NCBI GenBank assembly: GCA_946622645.1
Contig: CAMOQF010000014.1
Location: 1 to 32,448, forward strand
Source: an uncultured Blautia sp.
GTDB lineage: Bacteria; Bacillota; Clostridia; Lachnospirales; Lachnospiraceae
DNA length: 32,448 nt
Reading direction: 5' to 3'
Shown here: one piece after another, positions 14,835 to 22,520 of the stretch
How positions within the stretch are numbered: position 1 is the first letter of the stretch
Layout of the letters: the number at the start of each line of letters is the position of its first letter
Translations under genes and position numbers: made by a program
The notes under the pieces: generated by a model
What the model was told of the DNA's origin: nothing
What the model saw: the letters and a program-made list of their open reading frames with translations, nothing else
Database searches by the model: none

Positions 14835-14903
14835 AAAAAAAGCATCCCCGCGATTGATATGCTGTCAAAGCAGAATAACCAATCGCGGGGACGAGTCTTT
14901 TTT
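14835..14903. terminator. bidirectional terminator between Gx transporter and metQ
   Basis: A 12-bp stem (14845-14856 with 14880-14891) is flanked by a T-run on each strand: 14898-14903 on plus, and seven T reading 14841-14835 on minus. The 23-base loop contains a small TGC/GCA stem. It serves both convergent operons. Confidence 0.92.
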
Positions 14904-14911
14904 ATCCGTTT

Positions 14912-15724
14912 TTAATCTACGAAGGGGATAACGGCTCCGTCATAGGTCTCGTTGATGAAGTTCACGATCTCATCGGACTTCAGCACTTCTACCAGCGCCT
15001 GGATCTTGGGAAGTTCTTCGTTGCCTTCATAGACGGCGATGACGTTCACATAGGTCTTGGCAGCTTCGGAATCGCTCTCTTCATGAGCCAGGGAATCTTT
15101 TCCTACGGAGAAGCCTGCTTCCAGCGCATAGTTGCCGTTCAGGACGACATAGGAGGTCTCGTCCACGACACGGGCGACCTGCTCTGCAGCCAGCTCTACG
15201 ATCTCGATGTCATAGTTGTATGCTTCGATATCGTTGACGGTTGCTTCCAGGCCTACGCCCTCTTTCAGGGTGATAATGCCGTTGTCCTGCAGCAGAAGAA
15301 GGGCTCTTGCTTCATTGGTGGTGTCGTTCGGAACAGCGATGGTGTCGCCGTCAGCGATGTCATCCAGGCTGGACTTGGTTCCCGGATAGATTCCGAACGG
15401 CTCATAGTGGATGCCGCCTGCGTTGACAAGGTGGGTTCCTTTCTCCTCGTTAAAGCTGTTCAGATAGGGGATATGCTGGAAATAGTTCGCGTCAAACTCG
15501 CCGCTCTCTACCACTTCGTTCGGCTGTACATAATCGTCAAACACTGTCACTTCCAGAGTGTAGCCCTTCTCTTCCAGAAGCGGAGCTGCCTTCTCGAGGA
15601 TCTCGGAATGGGGTGTTGCAGAAGCTGCCACTGTGATGGTGGTGTCTTCTTCTGCCATCGCAAAGGATCCGATCGTGCCGATGGCCAGAACGCTGATCAG
15701 GGCTGCTGCTGTGATTTTCTTCAT
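14912..15724 (-). CDS. metQ: methionine ABC transporter substrate-binding protein (NlpA/MetQ family)
   Basis: A 270-residue NlpA-family binding protein: TITVAASATPHSEILE at the mature N-terminus, then DANYFQHIPYLN and VPNDTTNEARALLLLQ, all characteristic. It delivers D/L-methionine to MetNI. The N-terminus (about 24 residues) is a signal peptide ending FAMA before EED, a signal peptidase I type site. There is no Cys and so no lipobox, unusual for MetQ, which is normally a lipoprotein. It is the third gene of metNIQ, after an 86-base spacer with two hairpins. The ATG has AGGAGG at good spacing. With no lipid anchor it may remain uncleaved through the N-terminal helix, or be released. Confidence 0.93.
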   Translation of the reverse strand: MKKITAAALISVLAIGTIGSFAMAEEDTTITVAASATPHSEILEKAAPLLEEKGYTLEVTVFDDYVQPNEVVESGEFDANYFQHIPYLNSFNEEKGTHLVNAGGIHYEPFGIYPGTKSSLDDIADGDTIAVPNDTTNEARALLLLQDNGIITLKEGVGLEATVNDIEAYNYDIEIVELAAEQVARVVDETSYVVLNGNYALEAGFSVGKDSLAHEESDSEAAKTYVNVIAVYEGNEELPKIQALVEVLKSDEIVNFINETYDGAVIPFVD

Positions 15725-15761
15725 AATAAGTTCCTCCTCTTGTAAAAAATTATGTATGCGA

Positions 15762-15802
15762 AGAAGGCTTTACGCCCCTTCTGAACAGCAGATGCTGCTG
15801 TT
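15762..15802 (-). promoter_or_regulatory. two intercistronic hairpins between metI and metQ
   Basis: Hairpin one pairs 15784-15790 with 15796-15802 (7 bp, 5-base loop). Hairpin two pairs 15762-15767 with 15777-15782 (6 bp, 9-base loop). A run of six T follows about 6-10 bases on in the transcript. They may stabilise the metQ mRNA or partly attenuate read-through. Confidence 0.45.
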
Positions 15803-15810
15803 TTCATGGA

Positions 15811-16638
15811 TCAGCGCAGGAACATCGTCCTGATAAACTGGATGATCCCGACGCCTGCCGCGGCGCCCATGATCACCGAAAAAACAATGAAAAAGATCAG
15901 GGAGCCTGCTTTTAAGGTGGTTGATTTTCTGCGGTCAAAATGGTTGGCAAAGAACATCCCGTAGGTCTGGAAGATCTGGAACAGGATGATCAGGAGCGCC
16001 ACCGTAACGAACATCACGTCATAGATGTAACGGTTGTAGCCGTACCGTACCGCGATATCGCCAAGGCCGCCGCCGCCCACCGTACCGGCCATGGCCGAAT
16101 AGCCAAGGATGGTGCCCATTGCGATCGTCGCGTTTACAATGAGCGATGTCCTTCCTTCCACCAGAAGGACTCTGGTGATGATCTGCATGTTGCTTGCTCC
16201 CATGGAACGGGCTGCCTCGATGACGCCGGCGTCCACCTCTGTCAGGGACGATTCCACCATACGGGCGATAAAAGGGATCGCCGCGATGGAAAGCGGGACG
16301 ATGACGGCCGTCGTACCGTAGCTTTTTCCGACCAGGGCTCTGGTAAACGGGATGAGCAGGATCAGAAGGATCAGGAACGGGATGCTTCGCACGATGTTGG
16401 CGATCACATCCAGGACCTTGTAGACCAGCGCGTTCGGCTTTAAGCCGTCTTTTCTGGTCACTGTAAGAAGGACGCCCATGGGCAGGCCGAACAGGTAGCC
16501 GATGATGGTGGAGACCATGGTCATATAGATGGTTCCCCAGATGCCTTCCACCAGCATTTTTCCGTAGGTGTCGATCCATTCACTGACGTTGGCCGGAGCT
16601 GCCGCTGCAGCGATGAGTCCGATAAGATCAATGTGCAT
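15811..16638 (-). CDS. metI: methionine ABC transporter permease
   Basis: A 275-residue inner-membrane permease of the MetI family. The family EAA loop, which docks on the ATPase, is seen as EAARSMGASNMQIITRVLL (about residues 142-160). GYSAMAGTVGGGGLGDIAVRYGY is the characteristic region following it. About six hydrophobic segments are seen; the C-terminal part (about 225-275) is longer than in E. coli MetI and adds a membrane segment. The start overlaps the metN stop by 11 bases and has GGAGG at 9 bases. It works with MetN and MetQ in methionine uptake. Confidence 0.95.
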   Translation of the reverse strand: MHIDLIGLIAAAAAPANVSEWIDTYGKMLVEGIWGTIYMTMVSTIIGYLFGLPMGVLLTVTRKDGLKPNALVYKVLDVIANIVRSIPFLILLILLIPFTRALVGKSYGTTAVIVPLSIAAIPFIARMVESSLTEVDAGVIEAARSMGASNMQIITRVLLVEGRTSLIVNATIAMGTILGYSAMAGTVGGGGLGDIAVRYGYNRYIYDVMFVTVALLIILFQIFQTYGMFFANHFDRRKSTTLKAGSLIFFIVFSVIMGAAAGVGIIQFIRTMFLR

Positions 16639-17662
16639 ATTCCGGCGCCTCCTCCACTGCCAGTCCGCACTCCTTCAGGTAGTGCTTCATGGCTTCTTTT
16701 CTTTGACTGTATTCCATAAACTGAAGGATCATCTCGCCCTTTGCCACGCCTCCCACATTGCGGGTGTTGGCCCGAAGAATGTTGACCGGCTCCTGGAAGG
16801 TGAGGATCAGGTTCGCGATCACGGGCTCAAAGGCCGAATTCTCCGAAAAGACGATACGGATGATGTCGCCGCCCTGGATCTCGGACATCAGGGCTGCTTT
16901 TTCGGTCTCCGGATCGGTCAGGATGTCCTTCCGGATCAGTTCACGGGCTACTTCGGTCTTCGGATGAGAAAAGATGTCCGAAACCAGGCCTTCTTCGATC
17001 ACGACGCCTTCCTTGAGGATGGCCACGTGCCTGCAGACCTCGCGCACCACCGACATCTGGTGGGTGATGATCACGATGGTGATGCCGAAATCACGGTTGA
17101 TATTGCCAAGAAGCTCCAGGATGGAGGAAGTCGTCTGGGGATCCAGCGCGCTGGTGGCTTCGTCACAGAGGAGGATCTGCGGATCAGAGGCGAGCGCCCT
17201 TGCGATCGCCACTCTTTGCATCTGTCCTCCGGAAAGCTGGGCCGGAAAAGCCTTCTGTTTGTCGTACAGACCTACGATCTCCAGAAGTTCTGCCGCTTTT
17301 TTGCGGGCTTCCTGTTTGCTCTTGCCCTGGATGTACAGGGGAAAACAGACGTTTTCCAGCACGGATTTCTGCATCAGCAGATTGAAATGCTGGAAGATCA
17401 TGCCGATATTCTTGCGCTGAGCCCTCAATTCGCTCTCTGAATAGCTGCCCAGCTCGTGCCCGTCGATCAGGACCTCGCCCTGGGAAGGCACCTCCAGATA
17501 ATTGATGCAGCGTACCAGAGTGCTCTTTCCGGCCCCGGACATTCCGATGATGCCGTATATATCGCCGGATGAGATCTCAATGCTTACGTCCTTCAGCGCT
17601 TCCACGGTCCCGTCCGCAGACTGAAAAGTCTTGCTCAGATGTCTTATGGATATTTCTGACAT
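16628..17662 (-). CDS. metN: methionine ABC transporter ATP-binding protein
   Basis: A 344-residue ABC ATPase with Walker A GMSGAGKST (about 39-47), signature LSGGQMQRVAIARA, Walker B ILLCDEATSALDP and the H-loop IVIITHQ. Residues about 260-340 form the C-terminal NIL domain that binds methionine in the cytoplasm and inhibits transport in MetN homologues (trans-inhibition). First gene of metNIQ. It has an extended -10 promoter about 75 bases upstream and an AAAGGA site. The leader shows no SAM (S-box) or T-box architecture, so regulation by methionine would have to act through the NIL domain or a protein repressor. Confidence 0.95.
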   Translation of the reverse strand: MSEISIRHLSKTFQSADGTVEALKDVSIEISSGDIYGIIGMSGAGKSTLVRCINYLEVPSQGEVLIDGHELGSYSESELRAQRKNIGMIFQHFNLLMQKSVLENVCFPLYIQGKSKQEARKKAAELLEIVGLYDKQKAFPAQLSGGQMQRVAIARALASDPQILLCDEATSALDPQTTSSILELLGNINRDFGITIVIITHQMSVVREVCRHVAILKEGVVIEEGLVSDIFSHPKTEVARELIRKDILTDPETEKAALMSEIQGGDIIRIVFSENSAFEPVIANLILTFQEPVNILRANTRNVGGVAKGEMILQFMEYSQRKEAMKHYLKECGLAVEEAPEYAH

Positions 17663-17735
17663 GTCGGTTCCTTTCGATTTTCTGAATTAACGCCGTCCTG
17701 CATTTTCACGTATTACAGCGACAGCATTCCACATG

Positions 17736-17744
17736 ATTATAGCA
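17736..17744 (-). promoter_or_regulatory. extended -10 promoter of metNIQ
   Basis: On the minus strand TGCTATAAT (17744-17736) is a perfect -10 with the TGn extension. No good -35 is found at 16-18 bases. The resulting leader is about 65 bases. Confidence 0.65.
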
Positions 17745-17787
17745 CGACCGTTCTGTAAATGAAAGATGCAGTTTTTATGGCTTCTTA

Positions 17788-17816
17788 TTGCCTTTCCAAC
17801 TGCCATTTAGTATAAT
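17788..17816 (+). promoter_or_regulatory. sigma-A promoter of the binding protein / HD-GYP operon
   Basis: TTGCCT (17788-17793), 17-base spacer, TATAAT (17811-17816), about 41 bases before the start codon. An ATGGC...GCCAT inverted repeat (17777-17781 and 17802-17806) flanks the -35 and could be an operator, but it is short. Confidence 0.8.
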
Positions 17817-17857
17817 GATAGTTGTAGTAAAATGTCTTCTGAAAGGGAAATACTTTT

Positions 17858-18796
17858 ATGAAAATGAGGCATATATCGCGCGCAGGAATCCCGTTTCTTC
17901 TCGGCTTTCTGTCTGTCTTTCTGTTTTCCTGCCCCGCAGGAGCGGAGGATGAGGAAGTCTTCATCGTAGAAAACGAGTGGAACTTTGTAGATGATTCCCT
18001 CGATATCACGAACGGCATACCGGAAGATGCCGTGGGACGCCTTCTGGCCATCCAGGAATCCGGCAGGCTCACAGTAGCCACAGAGCCTTACTATGCACCG
18101 CAGGAATTTATAGATCCTTCCCTCTCCGGGCAGGAAAGCTATGTCGGCGCCGACATGGAGCTGGCCCGGCTGATCGCGAAGCGGATGGGCGTCGAGCTGG
18201 AGATCGTTCCTCTCGAGTTTGACGATGTTCTGGCTTCTGTCGCCAGAGGTCAATATGACCTTGCCATCTCGGGTCTTGCCTTTACGCCGTCCAGAGCCCA
18301 GAACCTGGAATTCTCCAAAGGCTATCATTACGGCGACTCAGACAGCGCCACCGACGGCCTTCTGATCCGTGAAAAGGATGTTGACAAGATCAGATCTCCC
18401 GAGGACCTGAAGAACAGGACCATCGTAGCGCAGAGCCTTTCGCTGCAGGAGAGCCTTGCCGTGGATAACCTGCCCTACTATCATGAGTTCCGCCGTCTTA
18501 CCTCCATCCTGGATATCTATCAGGCCGTTGAAAATGAATCAGCGGACGCGGCACTCGTGAACATCGAGAACGCGCAGGTCTATATCGATAACAATCCCGA
18601 TTGCGGTCTGATGCTTGCTCCGGGCCTCACCTTCTCCCTGGATGAGCAGTATACCGGCGACCGGATCGCCGCTCCCAAGGGAGAGACCATGCTGATCGGT
18701 TTTGTGAACGGAGTGATCGATGAAGTGATGGAATCCGGTCAGTATGAGAAATGGTTTGAAGAATATGCCGATCGTGCCGGCGAGCTTCGCTTATAA
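17858..18796 (+). CDS. family 3 extracellular solute-binding protein
   Basis: A 312-residue exported protein. Residues 1-29 are a signal sequence; FLFSC could be a poor lipobox (Phe at -2), or cleavage could follow AGA. After a 40-residue acidic linker, residues about 68-305 are an SBP_bac_3 domain: GRLTVATEPYYAPQEF, YVGADMELARLIAKRMGVELEIVP, YDLAISGLAFTPSRAQNLEFSKGYH. This fold binds amino acids and is also widely used as a sensor domain. It is followed 36 bases later by the ECF-S/propeller/HD-GYP receptor and no amino-acid ABC permease or ATPase is nearby. I infer that it presents a ligand, probably an amino acid, to the receptor rather than feeding a transporter. Confidence 0.9.
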   Translation: MKMRHISRAGIPFLLGFLSVFLFSCPAGAEDEEVFIVENEWNFVDDSLDITNGIPEDAVGRLLAIQESGRLTVATEPYYAPQEFIDPSLSGQESYVGADMELARLIAKRMGVELEIVPLEFDDVLASVARGQYDLAISGLAFTPSRAQNLEFSKGYHYGDSDSATDGLLIREKDVDKIRSPEDLKNRTIVAQSLSLQESLAVDNLPYYHEFRRLTSILDIYQAVENESADAALVNIENAQVYIDNNPDCGLMLAPGLTFSLDEQYTGDRIAAPKGETMLIGFVNGVIDEVMESGQYEKWFEEYADRAGELRL

Positions 18797-18832
18797 TGTT
18801 ACACCTGCCTGGCAGAACGGGAGGGAATCAAA

Positions 18833-21800
18833 TTGAAAAACTGGAAAATAATTCAGATCATGATCTTTACAGCCGTGTGTATTCTGCTGAACCTCGGAGG
18901 AAGGTCTCTGACCACCCATTATAATCTGATGTTCTGGCTGGATTCTGTAGGCACGGTTCTCTGCTCTTATGTGGGCGGTCCCATCTGCGGCGCCATAGTC
19001 GGCGTTACCAGCAACCTGATCTACAGTATGGTGTATCATTCCTCTTATATCTATGCGCTGGTCAGCCTGATCCTCGCGCTGATCGTCGGCTTTGCAGCCA
19101 AAAAAGGAATGTTCAACACCCTCTTCGGGACCATGTCCGTCAGTGCCGTTTCAGCTATTGCCTGTCTGGTGGTCTCCGTTCCTCTAAACATTGTCTTTTT
19201 TGACGGATATACGGGGAACATATGGGGGAACGGCGTCCTGAATTATCTGGCGGAAAGAGGCTGGCCTCTTATCCTCTGCCAGATCATCGGGGCTTTTTAC
19301 CTGGAATTCCTGGACAAGTTTATAACGCTTCTCCTTCTTTATATCCTGTTAAAGATCATCCGCCTCGTCCTGCAGAAGATCAGGGCCGTAAGAGCCCAGC
19401 ATTTTTCAAAGCATATGGACGACGTCCTTCAGATCGTTCCGCTTCTGCTGTTTTTTTCTCTTTCTGCTTTCCTGTCTTCTGAAAAAACATATGCGGAAGA
19501 GATCGAAAATGTCATCGACTATGACGATTATGTCCAGACCGTGTTCAGCAGCAGCAACGGCCTGCCCTGCGGCGAAGCCAACGATATCGAGCAGACCAAC
19601 GACGGTATCCTGTGGATCGGTACCTACGCCGGACTGTACCGATACAACGGTTCGGAATTCCGCTGGATGGACAATTACGAGTCCGTCCGCAACGTCAACT
19701 GCCTGTATGTGGACGAAGAGGGCCGTCTGTGGATCGGCACCAACGACAACGGCCTGTCCATCTCCATCAACGAAAAGATATCCAACGTCCTGGACGAAGC
19801 CAACGGGCTCCCTTCCAACTCGGTCCGTTCCATCATCCAGGGCTCCGACGGATATTATTATGTCGGCACAACGGGCAGTATGCAGATCCTGGCGTTAAAT
19901 GACGGTCTGAAAAAGATCGCGACGCTCCGGGAGATCGTCTATGCGGACAAGATCGCCGCGGACAACAACGGCCACGTCGCCGCCATCACGTCCGACGGAC
20001 GGCTGTTTCTTCTGAAAAACGGACAGATCAAAAGCTCCCTGCGCATTTTCGGCAACGATATCTTCAACAGCTGCTGCTTTGATCCCGAGGGGTATCTGCT
20101 TGCAGGCACCTCTTCCAACATCATATACCGGTACGACGTTTCCGAAGACGGCTTTAACGGGATCGATTCCATCCAGTGCAGCGGCCTGATGAATCTGAAC
20201 GATCTTTACTATCTGGAAAACGGTGAAATGTTCGTAGCTGCCGACAACGGCATCGGTTACGTGGACACAAAAAGGCAGTTCCATCTCATCAATGTCAACA
20301 CTTTTAACAACTCTATCGACAATGTTCTGATGGATTATCAGAACAACCTGTGGTTTACGTCTTCGCGGCTGGGACTTCTGCGGCTGGCGCAGTCCCCCTT
20401 CAAAGACGTCTACTCCACCGTCGGAATGGAAAGCCGTGTGGTCAATTCCGTCGCCAGATGGGAGGGCTGTTACTTCTTCGGCACCGACAAAGGCCTGGAT
20501 ATCGTCGATGAAACGTGCCGGCGGCAGATCACGAATGACCTGACCAGACAGCTGAACGGCGTAAGGATCCGCTGCATCATGACCGACAGCCACGGCAGCA
20601 TCTGGTTATGCACTTACGGAAGCGGACTTCTCGAGATCGAAGAAGACGGGACCCAGCATTTATACAATGCCGACAACGGAAGTTTCGGAAACCGGGCCAG
20701 GATGACCACCGAGCTCTCGGACGGCACGATCCTGGCAGCCGGCGATACGGGCATCAGCTTTATCGAGGATCACAGGGTCACAGATACCATCAGCTATGCG
20801 GACGGCCTGATCAATTCCATGATCCTGACTGTCACGGAGATGTCGGACGGAACCATCCTGGCAGGCACGGACGGCGACGGGATCGCAGTGATCAGAGACC
20901 ATCAGGTAGAACGCATGCTGACCCGGGAAGACGGCCTGAGTTCCGGCGTCATCCTGCGGTCCGTAAAGGACCCAGACGGCAGCGGGATTTTTCTGATCAC
21001 CAGCAACGGCCTGTGCTACATGGAAACCGATTACTCCATCCGCACTCTGGATAACTTCCCCTACTTCAACAACTATGATATCTGGGCGAAGGACAATCAT
21101 ACACTGTTTGTGCTCAGCAGCGCCGGCATCTATGTCGTCAACCGGGATGACCTTGTCAACGACGTGGAAAACATGTCCTGTGATCTTCTCGATTCCAGAA
21201 GGGGCCTGAACAGTGCTTTGACCGCCAATTCATGGAACTACGCGGATGACCAGGGAGATCTTTTCCTCTCCTGCGACAAAGGCGTCTACATCATGGATAC
21301 CGAGCGTTACGCTCTTACCACACGTTCGTACCGCATCAACCTGACCCTGGCCAAGCTGGACAATGTCCCCAGAACCATCGAGCAGGACCGGATCATCTCC
21401 ATCAATCACGGTGCCAACAAGCTGGAGCTTTTCCCGGAGATCATCAACTATACCATCCAGGATCCCAACACGGGCTACTATCTGGAAGGGGTCGACAAAG
21501 ACTGGACGATCATGCCGCAGAGCAACTTTTCCAGCATTGTCTACACCAACATTCCGAGCGGTGAGTATACATTGCACCTTGCCGTATTTGACAATAACCG
21601 GGAAAATATCCTGGAGGAGCGTCTCTTCCGGGTCATCAAGGAAAAAGAGATCTATGACGAAAGCTGGTTTATCTTCTACATCATTGTTGTAGCGATGCTG
21701 TTTATCGCCTGGATCCCCTGGTTCTTTATGCAGAGAGCCCTCGCAAACGCCCAGAAGAAGATCCAGCTCGGCAACGAGACCATCATCGCCATCGCCAACG

Positions 21801-22507
21801 CGGTGGACGCCAAAGATACCAGCACCAGTCAGCATTCCTATCGTGTGTCAGTCTATTCCGCACAGATCGCACAGCGGATGGGCTTCAGTAAAAAACAATG
21901 TGAAAACATCCGGAAGGCGGCCCGTATGCATGATATCGGCAAGATCGGCATACCTGACAGAGTCCTGAACAAGCCGGGACGCCTGACGGATGAAGAATAT
22001 GCCATCATGAAATCCCACGTGACCCGCGGAAGCGAGATCCTGGGCAGTTTCACCCTGATCGACCATGTGGTGGAGGGCGCGCGCTTCCATCACGAACGGT
22101 ATGACGGCAAGGGCTATCCGGAAGGGCTGAAGGGCGAAGAGATCCCGCTTTACGGCCGGATCATCGGCGTGGCGGACGCTTTCGATGCCATGACCGCCAA
22201 TCGCATCTACCGTAAGAAGCTCGATTTTGAATATGTACTGGGAGAGTTGAGACGAGGCCGCGGCACGCAGTTCGATCCGGAGTGTGTGGATATCCTGCTG
22301 CAGCTGATCGAGGACGGGGATATCGATATCAAAGCCATGTACCCTGACCTTCCGCCGGAAGAGATCACCGAGGAAGCCATCGAGGAGAAGATCCTGGAGC
22401 AGCCCGCGGAGAAACCCGGAGACAATACCCAGGATAAGCCTCAGGACACACCTCAGGACAAGACCCAGGATAAGCCTCAGGACGATCCTCAGGCGAAGAA
22501 AGAATAG
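18833..22507 (+). CDS. ECF-S-like membrane domain / beta-propeller / Y_Y_Y / HD-GYP c-di-GMP phosphodiesterase receptor
   Basis: A 1224-residue receptor. Start is TTG 18833, 6-7 bases after GGGAGGG; the first in-frame ATG is 27 bases further. Residues 1-187 hold about five to six membrane segments resembling an ECF transporter S component (GGPICGAIVGVTSNLIY and similar). A further hydrophobic segment (about 199-216) leads to an extracellular propeller (about 235-840) of Reg_prop repeats such as DGILWIGTYAGLYRY, EGRLWIGTNDNGL and HGSIWLCTYGSGL. A Y_Y_Y-type domain (about 850-935: YYLEGVDKDW, YTNIPSGEYTLHL) and a membrane helix (945-967) follow. The cytoplasmic HD-GYP domain (about 978-1150) is complete: His1001, His1033-Asp1034, Lys1037, His1062, HHE 1086-1088, GYP 1094-1096 and Asp1115. 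Predicted activity is c-di-GMP hydrolysis to pGpG/GMP. The tail is a PQD/TQDK repeat. The operon position between two binding proteins suggests ligand-regulated signalling (inference). Confidence 0.9.
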   Translation: MKNWKIIQIMIFTAVCILLNLGGRSLTTHYNLMFWLDSVGTVLCSYVGGPICGAIVGVTSNLIYSMVYHSSYIYALVSLILALIVGFAAKKGMFNTLFGTMSVSAVSAIACLVVSVPLNIVFFDGYTGNIWGNGVLNYLAERGWPLILCQIIGAFYLEFLDKFITLLLLYILLKIIRLVLQKIRAVRAQHFSKHMDDVLQIVPLLLFFSLSAFLSSEKTYAEEIENVIDYDDYVQTVFSSSNGLPCGEANDIEQTNDGILWIGTYAGLYRYNGSEFRWMDNYESVRNVNCLYVDEEGRLWIGTNDNGLSISINEKISNVLDEANGLPSNSVRSIIQGSDGYYYVGTTGSMQILALNDGLKKIATLREIVYADKIAADNNGHVAAITSDGRLFLLKNGQIKSSLRIFGNDIFNSCCFDPEGYLLAGTSSNIIYRYDVSEDGFNGIDSIQCSGLMNLNDLYYLENGEMFVAADNGIGYVDTKRQFHLINVNTFNNSIDNVLMDYQNNLWFTSSRLGLLRLAQSPFKDVYSTVGMESRVVNSVARWEGCYFFGTDKGLDIVDETCRRQITNDLTRQLNGVRIRCIMTDSHGSIWLCTYGSGLLEIEEDGTQHLYNADNGSFGNRARMTTELSDGTILAAGDTGISFIEDHRVTDTISYADGLINSMILTVTEMSDGTILAGTDGDGIAVIRDHQVERMLTREDGLSSGVILRSVKDPDGSGIFLITSNGLCYMETDYSIRTLDNFPYFNNYDIWAKDNHTLFVLSSAGIYVVNRDDLVNDVENMSCDLLDSRRGLNSALTANSWNYADDQGDLFLSCDKGVYIMDTERYALTTRSYRINLTLAKLDNVPRTIEQDRIISINHGANKLELFPEIINYTIQDPNTGYYLEGVDKDWTIMPQSNFSSIVYTNIPSGEYTLHLAVFDNNRENILEERLFRVIKEKEIYDESWFIFYIIVVAMLFIAWIPWFFMQRALANAQKKIQLGNETIIAIANAVDAKDTSTSQHSYRVSVYSAQIAQRMGFSKKQCENIRKAARMHDIGKIGIPDRVLNKPGRLTDEEYAIMKSHVTRGSEILGSFTLIDHVVEGARFHHERYDGKGYPEGLKGEEIPLYGRIIGVADAFDAMTANRIYRKKLDFEYVLGELRRGRGTQFDPECVDILLQLIEDGDIDIKAMYPDLPPEEITEEAIEEKILEQPAEKPGDNTQDKPQDTPQDKTQDKPQDDPQAKKE
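22424..22494. repeat. imperfect 36-bp tandem repeat in the receptor's C-terminal tail
   Basis: The 18-mer caggataagcctcaggac is found at 22430-22447 and 22466-22483, a 36-base period, with shorter CTCAGGAC copies between. It encodes a hydrophilic TQDKPQD-type tail after the HD-GYP domain. Copy number may vary between strains. Confidence 0.75.
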
Positions 22508-22520
22508 GAGGTAAGCAAGA

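Noticed and set aside
15723-15809. 28-codon frame between metI and metQ whose stop overlaps the metQ start
   Set aside because: No ribosome binding site before its ATG, and its sequence is largely explained by the two hairpins. Translational coupling is possible but unsupported.
17663-17745. SAM riboswitch or T-box in the metN leader
   Set aside because: The leader from the extended -10 is about 65 bases with no S-box or T-box conserved elements and no terminator hairpin.
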